Origin: Euonymus europaeus | Lineage: Eukaryota; Streptophyta; Magnoliopsida; Celastrales; Celastraceae | Length of the DNA: 64,000 nucleotides | Assembly (NCBI GenBank): GCA_963580455.1 | Contig: OY756965.1 | Coordinates: 8,444,501 to 8,508,500, forward strand | Direction of reading: 5' to 3' | Part shown: one piece after another, positions 26,266-37,662 of the stretch | Layout of the letters: each line of letters starts with the position of its first letter | How positions within the stretch are numbered: position 1 is the stretch's first letter | The notes under the pieces: generated by a model | The model's database searches: none | What the model saw: the letters and a program-made list of their open reading frames with translations, nothing else | Told to the model about the DNA's origin: nothing | Position numbers and translations under genes: made by a program

Positions 26266-26430
26266 TACACCGAGCAACTTTGATGGTCCGAAGTTGCACA
26301 ACTCTCTCTATGGAGGAGCTTTTAACGGTTTTATTTATTTGTCATAGAAAGTTGGTGTTTTGGCATCGAAATAATCTCGGAAGCTTATACTCGAAGAATT
26401 TAACATAGAAGAACAATAAAAAGTGTACAC

Positions 26431-26450
26431 TAAGCAACTTAAAATTTGAC
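26431..26450 (+). other. 114-bp deletion leaving a 46-bp monomer remnant
   Basis: In copy b taagcaactt joins directly to aaaatttgac. Copy a has the intact S monomer, where 17,639-17,752 is the missing part. The block offset falls by 114 bp here. Confidence 0.9.
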
Positions 26451-29400
26451 ATAGAAGAACAATAAAAAGTGTACACCGAGCAACTTTGATGGTCCGAAGT
26501 TGCTGAACTCTCTCTATTTGGAGGCTTTTAACGGTTTTGTATATTTGTCAAAGAAAGTTGGTGTTTTGGCATCGAAATAATCTCGGAAGCTTATACTCGT
26601 TAAATTTATCATAGAAGAACAATAAAAAGTGTACACCGAGCATTTTTGATGGGCCGAAGTTGCTCAACTCTCTCTGTGGAAGAGCTATTAACGATTTTGT
26701 TCATTTCTCATAAAGAGTTGTTGTTTTGGCATCGAAATAATCTCGGATGCTTATACTCGTAAAATTTTGACATAGAAGAACAATAAAAAGTGTACACGGA
26801 GCAACTTTGATGGTCCGAAGTTGTTCAACTCTCATTATGGGGGTGCTTTTAACGGTTTTGTCCATTTGTCATAGAAAGTTGATGTTTTGGCATCAAAATA
26901 ATCTTGGAAGTTATACTCGAAGAATTTAACATAGAAGAACAATAAAAAGTGTACACGGAGCAACTTTGATGGTCCGAAGTTGCTCAACTCTCTCTATTTA
27001 GGAGCTTTTAACGGTTTTGTCCATTTGTAAAAGAAAGTTGTTATTTTGGCATCGAAATAATCGCGGAAGCTTATACTCGTTAAATTTATCATAGAAGAAT
27101 AATAAAAAGTGTACACCGAGCATTTTTGATGGGCCGAAGTTGCTCAACTCTCTCTGTGGAAGTGCTTTTAATGATTTTGTCCATTTCTCATAGAAAGTTG
27201 GTGTTTTGGCATCGAAATAATCTCGGATGCTTATACTCGTAAAATTTGACATAGAAGAACAATAAAAAGTGTACACGGAGCAACTTTGATCGTCCGAAGT
27301 TGCTCAACTCTCTTTATGATGGAGCTTTTAACGGTTTTGTCCATTTGTCATAGAAAGTTCGTCTTTTGGCATCGAAATAATCTCGAAAGTTTATATTTGT
27401 AAAATTTGACATAGAAGAACAATAAAAAGAGTACACCGAGCAACTTTGATGGTCCGAAGTTGCACAACTCTCTCTATGGAGGAGCTTTTAACGGTTTTAT
27501 TTATTTGTCATAGAAAGTTGGTGTTTTGGCATTGAAATAATATCAGAAGCTTATACTCGAAGAATTTAGCATAGAAGAACAATAAAAAGTGTACACTGAG
27601 CAACTTTGATGATCCGAAGTTGCTCAACTCTCTCTATTTAGGAGCTTTTAACGGTTTTGTCCATTTGTAATAGAAAGTTGTTATTTTGGCATCGAAATAA
27701 TCTACGAAGCTTATACTCGTAAAATTTGACATAGAAGAACAATAAAAAGTGTACACCGAGCAATTTTGATGGTCCGAAGTTGCTCAACTCTCTCTATTTG
27801 GAGGCTTTTAACGGTTTTGTCAATTTGTCATAGAAAGTTGGTGTTTTGGCATCGAAATAATCTCGGAAACTTATACTCGTTAAATTTATCATAGAAGAAC
27901 AATAAAAAGTGTACACCGAGCATTTTTGATGGGCCGAAGTTGCTCAACTCTCTCTGTGGAAGGGCTCTTAACGATTTTGTTCATTTCTCATAGAGACTTG
28001 GTGTTTTGGCATTGAAATAATCTCGGATGCTTATACTCGTAAAATTTGACATAGAAGAACAATAAAAAGTGTACATGGAGCAACTTTGATGGTCCGAAGT
28101 TGTTCAACTCTCATTATGGAGGTGCTTTTAACGGTTTTGTCAATTTGTCATAGAAAGTTGGTGTTTTGGCATCGAAATAATCTCGGAAGCTTATACTCGT
28201 TAAATTTATCATAGAAGAAAAATAAAAATTGTACACCGAGCATTTTTGATGGGCCGAAGTTGCTCAACTCTCTCTATGGAAGAGTTTTTAACGATTTTGT
28301 TCATTTCTCATAGAGAGTTGGTGTTTTTGCATCGAAATAATCTCGGATGCTTATACTCGTAAAATTTGACATAGAAGAACAATAAAAAGTGTACACGTAG
28401 CAACTTTGATGGTCCGAAGTTGTTCAACTCTCATTATGGAGTTACTTTTAACGGTTTTGTCCATTTGTCATAGAAAGTTGATGTTTTGGCATCGAAATAA
28501 TCTCAGAAGCTTATACTCGTTAAATTTGTCGTAGAAGAACAATAAAAAAAGTACACCGAGCAACTTTGATGGTCCGAAGTTGCACAACTCTCTCTATGGA
28601 GGAGCTTTTAACGGTTTTATTTATTTGTCATAGAAAGTTGGTGTTTTGGCATCCAAATAATCTCGGAAGCTTATACTCGAAGAATTTAACATAGAAGAAC
28701 AATAAAAAGTGTCCACTAAGCAACTTTGATGGTCCGAAGTTGCTCAACTCTCTGTATTTAGGAGCTTTTAACGGTTTTGCCCATTTGTAATAGAAAGTTG
28801 TTATTTTGGCATCGAAATAATCTACGAAGCTTATACTCCTAAAATTTGACATAGAAGAACAATAAAAAGTGTACACCGAGCAACTTTGAAGGTCCGAAGT
28901 TGCTCAACTCTCTCTATTTAGAAGCTTTTAACGGTTTTGTCCATTTGTCATAAAAAGTTGGTGTTTTGGCATCGAAATAATCTCGGAAGTTTATACTCGT
29001 TAAATTTATCATAGAAGAATAATAAAAAGTGTACACCGAGCATTTTTGATGGGCCGAAGTTGCTCAACTCTCTCTGTGGAAGAGCTTTTAACGATTTTGT
29101 CCATTTCTCATAGAAAGTTGGTGTTTTGGCATCGAAATAATCTCGGATACTTATACTCGTAAAATTTGACATAGAAGAACAATAAAAAGTGTACACGGAG
29201 CAACTTTGATTGTCCGAAGTCGCTCAACTCTCTTTATGGAAGAGCTTTTAACGATTTTGTCCATTTCTCATAGAAAGTTGCTGTTTTGGCATCGAAATAA
29301 TCTCGAATGCTTATACTCGTAAAATTTGACATAGAAGAACAATAAAAATTGTACACCGAGCAATTTTGAAGGTCCGAAGTTGCTCAACTCTCTCTATTTA

Positions 29401-29810
29401 GAAGCTTTTAACGGTTTTGTCCATTTGTCATAGAAAGTTGGTGTTTTGGCATCGAAATAATCTCAGATGCTTATACTCGTAAAATTTGACATAGAAGAAG
29501 AATAAAAAGTGTACACGGAGCAACTTTGACGGTCCGAAGTTGCTCAACTCTCTTTATGGAAGAGCTTTTAACGATTTTGTCCATTTCTCATAGAAAGTTC
29601 GTGTTTTGGCATCGAAATAATCTCGGATTCTTATACTCGTAAAATTTGACATAGAAGAACAATAAAAAGTGTACAAGGAGCAACTTTGATGGTCCGAAGA
29701 TGCACAACTCTCTCTATGGAGGAGCTTTTAACGGTTTTATTTATTTGTCATCAAAAGTTGGTGTTTTGGCATCGAAATAATCTCGGAAGCTTATACTCGA
29801 AGAATTTAAC

Positions 29811-29822
29811 ATTGAAGCACAA
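29811..29822 (+). other. Truncated S monomer junction, copy b
   Basis: The same acattgaag/cacaactctc junction as at 21,130, exactly 8,688 bp downstream, confirming inheritance through the block duplication. Confidence 0.85.
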
Positions 29823-30017
29823 CTCTCTCTATTTAGGAGCTTTTAACGGTTTTGTCCATTTGTAATAGAAAGTTGTTATTTTGGCACCAAAATAATCTAC
29901 GAAGCTTATACTCGTAAAATTTGACATAGAAGAACAATAAAAAGTGTACACCGAGCAACTTTGAAGGTCCGAAGTTGCTCAACTCTCTCTATTTACAAGC
30001 CATTAACGGTTTTGTCC

Positions 30018-30030
30018 ATTTGACATAGAA
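30018..30030 (+). other. Truncated T/Q monomer junction, copy b
   Basis: The same gtccatttg/gacatag junction as at 21,334. The preceding gcttttaac has become gccattaac in this copy. Confidence 0.8.
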
Positions 30031-31451
30031 AAACAATAAAAAGTGTACACCGAGCATGTTTGATGGTCCGAAGTTGCTCAACTCTCTCTGTGGAGGAGCT
30101 TTTAATGATTTTGTCCATTTCTCATAGAAAGTTGGTGTTTTGGCATCGAAATAATCTCGGATGCTTATACTCGTTAAATTTGTCATAGAAGAACAATAAA
30201 AGGAGTACACCGAGCAACTTTGATGGTCCGAAGTTGCACAACTCTCTCTATGGAGGATCTTTTAACGGTTTTATTTATTTGTCATAGAAAGTTGGTGTTT
30301 TGGCATCGAAATAATCTCGGAAGCTTATACTCGAAGAATTTAACATAGAAGAACAATAAAAAGTGTACACTGAGCAACTTTGATGGTCCGAAGTTGCTCA
30401 ACTCTCTCTATTTAGAAGCTTTTAACGGTTTTGTCCATTTGTAATGGAAAGTTGTTATTTTGGCATCGCAATAATCTACGAAGCTTACACTCGTAAAATT
30501 TAAAATAGAAGAACAATAAAAAGTGTACACCGAGCAACTTTGATGGTCCGAAGTTGCTCAACTCTCTCTATTTGGAGGCTTTTAACGGTTTTGTCCATTT
30601 GTCATATAAAGTTGGTGTTTGGGCATCGAATTAACCTTGGAAGCTTATACTCGTTAAATTTATCATAGAAGAACAATAAAAAATGTACACCGAGCATTTT
30701 TGATGGGCCGAAGTTGCTCAACTCTCTCTGTGGAAGAGCTTTTAACGATTTTGTCCATTTCTCTTAGAGAGTTGGTGTTTTGGCATCGAAATAATCTCGG
30801 ATGCTTATACTCGTAAAATTTGACATAGAAGAACAATAAAAAGTGTATACGGAGCAACTTTGATGGTCCGAAGTTGTTCAACTCTAATTATTGAGGTGCT
30901 TTTAACGGTTTTGTCCATTTGTCATAGAAAGTTGATGTTTTGGCATCGAAATAATCTCGGAAGCTTATACTCGAAGAATTTAACATAGAAGAATAATAAA
31001 AAGTGTACATTGAGCAACTTTGATGGTCCGAAGTTGCTCAACTCTCTTTATTTAGGAGCTTTTAACGGTTTTGTCCATTTGTAATAGAAAGTTGTTATTT
31101 TGGCATCAAAATAATCTACCAAGCTTATACTCGTAAAATTTGACATAGAAGAACAATAAAAAGTGTACACCGAGCAACTTTGAAGGTCCGAAGTTTCTCA
31201 ACTCTCTCTATTTAGAAGCTTTTAACGGTTTTGTCCATTTGTCATAGAAAGTTGGTGTTTTGGCATCAAAATAAGCTCGGAAGCTTATACTCGTTAAATT
31301 TATCATAGAAGAACAATAAAAGTGTACACCGAGCATTTTTGATTGGCCGAAGTTGCTCAACTCTCACTGTGGAAGTGCTTTTAACGATTTTGTCCATTTC
31401 TCATAGAAAGTTGGTATTTTGGCATCGAAATAATCTCGGATGCTTATACTC

Positions 31452-31463
31452 GTGAAATTTCAC
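31452..31463. repeat. 12-bp palindrome gtgaaatttcac, third occurrence
   Basis: This is the counterpart of 22,764 in block II copy b, 8,688 bp downstream. Confidence 0.9.
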
Positions 31464-31770
31464 ATAGAAGAACAATAAAAACGTACACCGAGCAACTTTG
31501 AAGGTCCGAAGTTGCTCAACTCTCTCTATTTATAAGCTTTTAACGGTTTTGTCCATTTGTCATAGAAAGTTGGTGTTTTGGCATCAAAATAATCTCGGAA
31601 GCTTATACTCGTTAAATTTATCATAGAAGAACAATAAAAAGTGTACACCGAGCATTTTTGATGGGCCGAAGTTGCTCAACTCTCTCTGTGGAAGAGCTTT
31701 TAACGATTTTGTCCATTTCTCATAGAAAGTTGGTGTTTTGGCATCGAAATAATCTCGGATGCTTATACTC

Positions 31771-31782
31771 GTGAAATTTCAC
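31771..31782. repeat. 12-bp palindrome gtgaaatttcac, fourth occurrence
   Basis: This is the counterpart of 23,083. It lies at the right edge of block II copy b, just before an extra T-U dimer. Confidence 0.9.
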
Positions 31783-31784
31783 AT

Positions 31785-32518
31785 AGAAGAACAATAAAAA
31801 GTGTACACCGAGCAACTTTGAAGGTCCGAAGTTGCTCAACTCTCTCTATTTAGAAGCTTTTAACGGTTTTGTCCATTTGTCATAGAAAGTTGGTGTTTTG
31901 GCATCAAAATAATCTCGGAAGCTTATACTCGTTAAATTTATCATAGAAGAACAATAAAAAGTGTACACCGAGCATTTTTGATGGGCCGAAGTTGCTCAAC
32001 TCTCTCTGTGGAAGAGCTTTTAACGATTTTGTCCATTTCTCATAGAAAGTTGGTGTTTTGGCATCGAAATAATCTCGGATGCTTATACTCGTAAAATTTG
32101 ACATAGAAGAACAATAAAAAGGGTACACCGAGCAACTTTGATATTCCGACGTTGCTCAACTCTCTGTATATTGTTGCTTTTAACGGTTATGTCCATTCAT
32201 AATTGAAAGTTGTTGTTTTGACATCGAAATAATCTAGGATGCTTATACTCGTAAAATTAGACATAGAAAAACAATAAAAAGTGTACACCGAGCATGTTTG
32301 ATGGTCCGAAGTTGCTCAACTCTCTCTGTGGAGGAGCTTTTAATGATTTTGTCCATTTCTCATAGAAAGTTGGTGTTTAAAAAGTGTACACGGAGCAACT
32401 TTGATGGTCTGAAGTTGCTCAACTCTCTTTATGGTGGAGCTTTTAACGGTTTTGTCCATTTGTCATAGAAAGTTGGTCTTTTGGCATCGAAATAATCTCG
32501 GAAGCTTATATTCGTAAA
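31785..32518 (+). repeat. Linker monomers T-U-P-Q(truncated)-V between blocks II and III
   Basis: A T-U dimer continues the T-U alternation of the preceding 640 bp, so three 320-bp T-U dimers stand in a row from about 31,160. P, a truncated Q and a V then lead into block III. The V monomer (32,384-32,543) carries gatggtctgaag. No gene was seen. Confidence 0.75.
32371..32388 (+). other. 57-bp deletion junction in a Q monomer
   Basis: Here gttggtgttt joins directly to aaaaagtgtac. The distance from the Q body start (32,281) to the next body start (32,384) is 103 bp instead of 160. The junction lies within 150 bp of the left edge of block III. Confidence 0.9.
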
Positions 32519-33663
32519 ATTTGACATAGAAGAACAATAAAAAGGGTACACCGAGCAACTTTGATATTCCGACGTTGCTCAACTCTCTGTATAGTGTTGC
32601 TTTTAACGGTTATGCCCATTCATAATTGAAAGTTGTTGTTTTGACATCGAAATAATCTAGGATGCTTATACTCGTAAAATTAGACAGAGAAAAACAATAA
32701 AAAGTGTACACCGAGCACGTTTGATGGTTCGAAGTTGCTCAACTCTCTCTGTGGAGGAGCTTTTAATGATTTTGTCCATTTCTCATAGAAAGTTGGTGTT
32801 TTGGCATCGAAATAATCTCGGATGCTTATACTCGTTAAATTTTTCATAGAAGAACAATAAAAAGAGTACACCAAGCAACATTGATGGTCCGAAGTTGCAC
32901 AACTCTCTCTATGGAGGAGCTTTTAACGGTTTTATTTATTTGTCATAGAAAGTTGGTGTTTTGGCATCGAAATAATCTCAGAAGCTTATACTCGAAGAAT
33001 TTAACATAGAAGAACAATAAAAAGTGTACACTGAGCAACTTTGATGGTCCGAAGTTGCTCAACTCTCTATATTTAGGAGCTTTTAACGGTTTTGTCCATT
33101 TGTAATGGAAAGTTGTTATTTTGGCATCGAAATAATCTACGAAGCATATACTCGTACAATTTGACATAGAAGAACAATAAAAAGTGTACACCGAGCAACT
33201 TTGAAGGTCCGAAGTTGCTCAACTCTCTCTATTTAGAAGCTTTTAACGGTTTTGTCCATTTGTCATAGAAAGTTGTTGTTTTGGCATCAAAATAATCTCG
33301 GAAGCTTATACTCGTTAAATTTATCATAGAAGAACAATAAAAAGTGTACACCGAGAATTTTTGATGGGCCGAAGTTGCTCAACTCTCTCTGTGGAAGAGC
33401 TTTTAACGATTTTGTCCATTTCTCATAGAAAGTTTGTGTTTTGGCATCGAAATAATCTCGGATGCTTATACTCGTAAAATTTGACATAGAAGAACAATAA
33501 AAAGTGTACACGGAGCAACTTTGATGGTCCGAAGTTGCTCAACTCTCTTTATGGTGGAGCTTTTAACGGTTTTGTCCATTTGTCATAGAAAGTTGGTCTT
33601 TTGGCATCGAAATAATCTCGGAAGCTTATATTCGTAAAATTTGACATAGAAGAACAATAAAAA

Positions 33664-33823
33664 GTGTACACCGAGCAACTTTGATATTCCGACGTTGCTC
33701 AACTCTCTGTATAGTGTTGCTTTTAACGGTTATGTCCATTCATAATTGAAAGTTGTTGTTTTGACATCGAAATAATCTAGGATGCTTATACTCGTAAAAT
33801 TAGACATAGAAAAACAATAAAAA
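33664..33823 (+). repeat. P-class monomer (exemplar)
   Basis: This is the most divergent class. Diagnostics are gatattccgacg in place of gatggtccgaag, ctgtatagtgttgc, ggttatgtccattcataattg, tttgacatcg, ctaggatgc and the following aaattagacatagaaaaac. Most P units start gggtacacc; this one has gtgtacacc. The dyad arms are shortened because the right arm reads acgttgctc. Confidence 0.9.
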
Positions 33824-33983
33824 GTGTACACCGAGCATTTTTGATGGTCCGAAGTTGCTCAACTCTCTCTGTGGAGGAGCTTTTAATGATTTAGTCCATT
33901 TCTCATAAAAAGTTGGTGTTTTGGCATCGAAATAATCTCGGATGCCTATACTCGTTAAATTTTTCATAGAAGAACAATAAAAA
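33824..33983 (+). repeat. Q-class monomer (exemplar)
   Basis: Diagnostics are gagcatgttt or gagcattttt followed by gatggtccg, ctctgtggaggagc, ttttaatgattt, catttctcat and cggatgc. The HindIII hexamer is lost because aagctt has become tgctt. The left dyad arm is broken. Confidence 0.88.
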
Positions 33984-34143
33984 GAGTACACCGAGCAACT
34001 TTGATGGTCCGAAGTTGCACAACTCTCTCTATGGAGGAGCTTTTAACCGTTTTATTTATTTGTCATAGAAAGTTGGTGTTTTGGCATCGAAATCGTCTCG
34101 GAAGCTTATACTCGAAGAATTTAACATAGAAGAACAATAAAAA
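33984..34143 (+). repeat. R-class monomer (exemplar)
   Basis: Diagnostics are gagtacacc, aagttgcacaac, ctctatggaggagc, ttttatttatttgtcat and the following ctcgaagaatttaacat. The right dyad arm is shortened to seven paired bases by the gctc to gcac change. R is the class missing from the 960-bp hexamers. Confidence 0.88.
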
Positions 34144-34303
34144 GTGTACACTGAGCAACTTTGATGGTCCGAAGTTGCTCAACTCTCTCTATTTAGGAGC
34201 TTTTAACGGTTTTGTCCATTTGTAATGGAAAGTCGTTATTTTGGCATCGAAATAATCTACGAAGCTTATACTCGTAAAATTTGACATAGAAGAACAATAA
34301 AAC
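34144..34303 (+). repeat. S-class monomer (exemplar)
   Basis: Diagnostics are tgtacactgagc, ctctatttaggagc, catttgtaat, gttgttattttgg and ctacgaagc. The actgagc variant gives the longest dyad arms (10 bp). Confidence 0.88.
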
Positions 34304-34463
34304 GTGTACACCGAGCAACTTTGAAGGTCCGAAGTTGCTCAACTCTCTCTATTTAGAAGCTTTTAACGGTTTTGTCCATTTGTCATAGAAAGTTGGTGTT
34401 TTGGCATCAAAATAATCTCGGAAGCTCATACTCGTTAAATTTATCATAGAAGAACAATAAAAA
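34304..34463 (+). repeat. T-class monomer (exemplar)
   Basis: Diagnostics are caactttgaaggtccg, ctatttagaagc, ggcatcaaaataatc (a CpG lost in the tcgaaa box) and the following ctcgttaaatttatcat. Confidence 0.88.
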
Positions 34464-34623
34464 GTGTACACCGAGAATTTTTGATGGGCCGAAGTTGCTC
34501 AACTCTCTCTGTGGAAGAGCTTTTAACGATTTTGTCCATTTCTCATAGAAAGTTGATGTTTTGGCATCGAAATAATCTCGGATGCTTATACTCGTAAAAT
34601 TTGACATAGAAGAACAATAAAAA
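34464..34623 (+). repeat. U-class monomer (exemplar)
   Basis: Diagnostics are gagcattttt or gagaattttt, gatgggccgaag, ctctgtggaagagc, aacgatttt, catttctcat and cggatgc. As in Q, the left dyad arm and the HindIII hexamer are both lost. Confidence 0.88.
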
Positions 34624-34783
34624 GTGTACACGGAGCAACTTTGATGGTCCGAAGTTGCTCAACTCTCTTTATGGTGGAGCTTTTAACGGTTTTGTCCATT
34701 TGTCATAGAAAGTTGGTCTTTTGGCATCGAAATAATCTCGGAAGCTTATATTCGTAAAATTTGACATAGAAGAACAATAAAAA
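34624..34783 (+). repeat. V-class monomer (exemplar)
   Basis: Diagnostics are tacacggagc, ctctttatggtggagc, gttggtcttttgg and cttatattcg. V normally precedes P and closes the 7-mer unit. Confidence 0.88.
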
Positions 34784-36543
34784 GTGTACACCGAGCAACT
34801 TTGATATTCCGACGTTGCTCAACTCTCTGTATAGTGTTGCTTTTAACGGTTATGTCCATTCATAATTGAAAGTTGTTGTTTTGACAACGAAATATTCTAG
34901 GATGCTTATACTCGTAAAATTAGACATAGAAAAACAATAAAAAGTGTACACCGAGCATGTTTGATGGTCCGAAGTTGCTCAACTCTCTTTATGGTGGAGC
35001 TTTTAACGGTTTTGTCCATTTGTCATAGAAAGTTGGTGTTTTGGCATCGAAATAATCTCGGATGCTTATACTCGTTAAATTTGTCATAGAAGAACAATAA
35101 AAAGAGTACACCGAGCAACTTTGATGGTCCGAAGTTGCACAACTCTCTCTATGGAGGAGCTTTTAACGGTTTTATTTATTTGTCATAGAAAGTTGGTGTT
35201 TTGGCATCGAAATAATCTCGGAAGCTTATACTCGAAGAATTTAACATAGAAGAACAATAAAAAGTGTACACTGAGCAACTTTGATGGTCCGAAGTTGCTC
35301 AACTCTCTCTATTTAGGAGCTTTTAACGGTTTTGTCCATTTGTAATGAAAAGTTGTTATTTTGGCATCGAAATAATCTACGAAGCTTATACTCGTAAAAT
35401 TTGACATAGAAGAACAATAAAAAGTGTACACTGAGCAACTTTGAAGGTCCGAAGTTGCTCAACTCTCTCTATTTAGAAGCTTTTAACGGTTTTGTCCATT
35501 TGTCATAGAAAGTTGGTGTTTTGGCATCAAAATAATCTCGGAAGCTTATACTCGTTAAATTTATCAATGAAGAACAATAAAAAGTGTACACCGAGCATTT
35601 TTGATGGGCCGAAGTTGCTCAACTCTCTCTGTGGAGGAGCTTTTAATGATTTTGTCCATTTCTCATAGAAAGTTGGTGTTTTGGCATCGAAATAATCTCG
35701 GATGCTTATACTCGTAAAATTTGACATAGAAGAACAATAAAAAGTGTACACGGAGCAACTTTGATGGTCCGAAGTTGCTCAACTCTCTTTATGGTGGTGC
35801 TTTTAACGGTTTTGTCCATTTGTCATAGAAAGTTGGTCTTTTGGCATCGAAATAATCTCAGAAGCTTATATTCGTAAAATTTGACATAGAAGAACAATAA
35901 AAAGGGTACACCGAGCAACTTTGATGGTCCGAAGTTGCACAACTCTCTCTATGGAGGAGCTTTTAACGGTTTTATTTATTTGTCATAGAAAGTTAGTGTT
36001 TTGGCATCGACATAATCTCGAAAGCTTATACTCGAAGAATTTAACATAGAAGAACAATAAAAAGTGTACACTGAGCAACTTTGATGGTCTGAAGTTGCTC
36101 AACTCTCTCTATTTGGGAGCATTTAATGGTTTTGTCCATTTGTAATAGAAAGTTGTTATTTTGGCATCGAAATAATCTACGAAGCTTATACTCGTAAAAT
36201 TTGACATAGAAGAACAATAAAAAGTGTACACCGAGCAACTTTGAAGGTCCGAAGTTGCTCAACTCTCTCTATTTAGAAGCTTTTAACGGTTTTGTCCATT
36301 TGTCATAGAAAGTTGGTGTTTTGGCATCAAAATAAGCTCGGAAGCTTATACTCGTTAAATTTATCATAGAAGAACAATAAAAAGTGTACACCGAGCATTT
36401 TTGATGGGCCGAAGTTGCTCAACTCTCTCTGTGGAAGAGCTTTTAACGATTTTGTCCATTTCTTATAGAAAGATGGTGTTTTGGCATCGACATAATCTCG
36501 GATGCTTATACTCGTAAAATTTGACATAGAAGAACAATAAAAA

Positions 36544-36703
36544 GTGTACACGAAGCAACTGTGATAGTCCGAAGTTGCTCAACTCTCTCTATTTAGAAGC
36601 TTTTAACGGTTTTTTCCATTTGTCATAGAAAGTTGGTGTTTTGGCATCAAAATAATCTCGGAAGTTTATACTCGTTAAATATATCATAGAAGAACAATAA
36701 AAA
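36544..36703 (+). repeat. Chimeric V/T monomer with private variants
   Basis: The left part has the private string cacgaagcaactgtgat and the right part is T class (ctatttagaagc, ggcatcaaaataatc). The left string recurs at about 43,584 and 56,921, marking the three related copies of block III. Confidence 0.8.
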
Positions 36704-37662
36704 GTGTACACCGAGCATTTTTGATGGGCCGAAGTTGCTCAACTCTCTCTGTGGAAGAGCTTTTAACGATTTTGTCTATTTCTCATAGAAAGTTGGTGTT
36801 TTGGCATCGAAATAATCTCGGATGCTTATACTCGTAAGATTTGACATAGAAGAACAATAAAAAGTGTACACGGAGCAACTTTGATGGTCCGAAGTTGCTC
36901 AACTCTCTTTATGGTGGAGCTTTTAACGGTTTTGTCCATTTGTCATAGAAAGTTGGTCTTTTGGCATCGAAATAATCTCGGAAGCTTATATTCGTAAAAT
37001 TTGACATAGAAGAACAATAAAAAGGGTACACAAAGCAACTTTGATATTCCGACGTTGGTCAACTCTCTGTATAGTGTTGCTTTTAACGGTTATGTCCATT
37101 CATAATTGAAAGTTGTTGTTTTGACATCGAAATAATCTAGGATGCTTATACTCATAAAATTAGACATAGAAAAACAAGAAAATTGTACACCGAGCATGTT
37201 TGATGGTCTGAAGTTGCTCAACTCTCTCTGTGGAGGAGCTTTTAATGATTTTGTCCATTTCTCATAGAAAGTTGGTGTTTTGGCATCGAAATAATCTCGG
37301 ATGCTTATACTCGTTAAATTTGTCATAGAAGAACAATAAAAAGAGTACACCGAGCAACTTTGATGGTCCGAAGTTGCACAACTCTCTCTATGGAGGAGCT
37401 TTTAACGGTTTTATTTATTTGTCATAGAAAGTTGGTGTTTTGGCATCGAAATCGTCTCGGAAGCTTATACTCGAAGAATTTAACATAGAAGAACAATAAA
37501 AAGTGTACACGGAGCAACTTTGATGGTCCGAAGTTGCTCAACTCTCTCTGTGGAGGAGCTTTTAATGATTTTGTCCATTTCTCATAAAAAGTTGGTGTTT
37601 TGGCATCGAAATAATCTCGGAAGCTTATACTCGTTAAATTTGTCATAGAAGAACAATAAAAA

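Larger units (their letters stand above)
23097..31784 (+). repeat. Satellite block II, copy b (8,688 bp)
   Basis: This is the second tandem copy of the 8.85-kb block. Its main length differences from copy a are losses of 47 bp at 24,216, 3 bp at about 26,037 and 114 bp at 26,440; these account for the drop from 8,852 to 8,688. A one-base difference near 21,845/30,534 and one near 31,320 cancel. Private variants of copy a, including the 960-bp hexamers and both landmark truncations, are all present. No gene or mobile element was seen. Confidence 0.85.
32544..35903 (+). repeat. Three tandem 7-monomer HOR units (3 x 1,120 bp), copy a
   Basis: P monomers begin at 32,544, 33,664 and 34,784, exactly 1,120 bp apart, each followed by Q-R-S-T-U-V. 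The third unit has a Q/V chimera at 34,944: gagcatgttt on the left, then ctttatggtggagc. The array ends at 35,904, where a monomer starts with the P-like gggtacacc but continues as R. Confidence 0.92.

Noticed and set aside
26431..26450. Transposon excision or insertion site at the short monomer remnant
   Set aside because: Comparison with copy a shows a simple internal deletion of 114 bp with no added sequence or target-site duplication.
14245..31784. The two block II copies as an assembly artefact
   Set aside because: Copies differ by 47-, 3- and 114-bp deletions and scattered substitutions, which a duplicated contig would not show. Read support was not available to confirm this.
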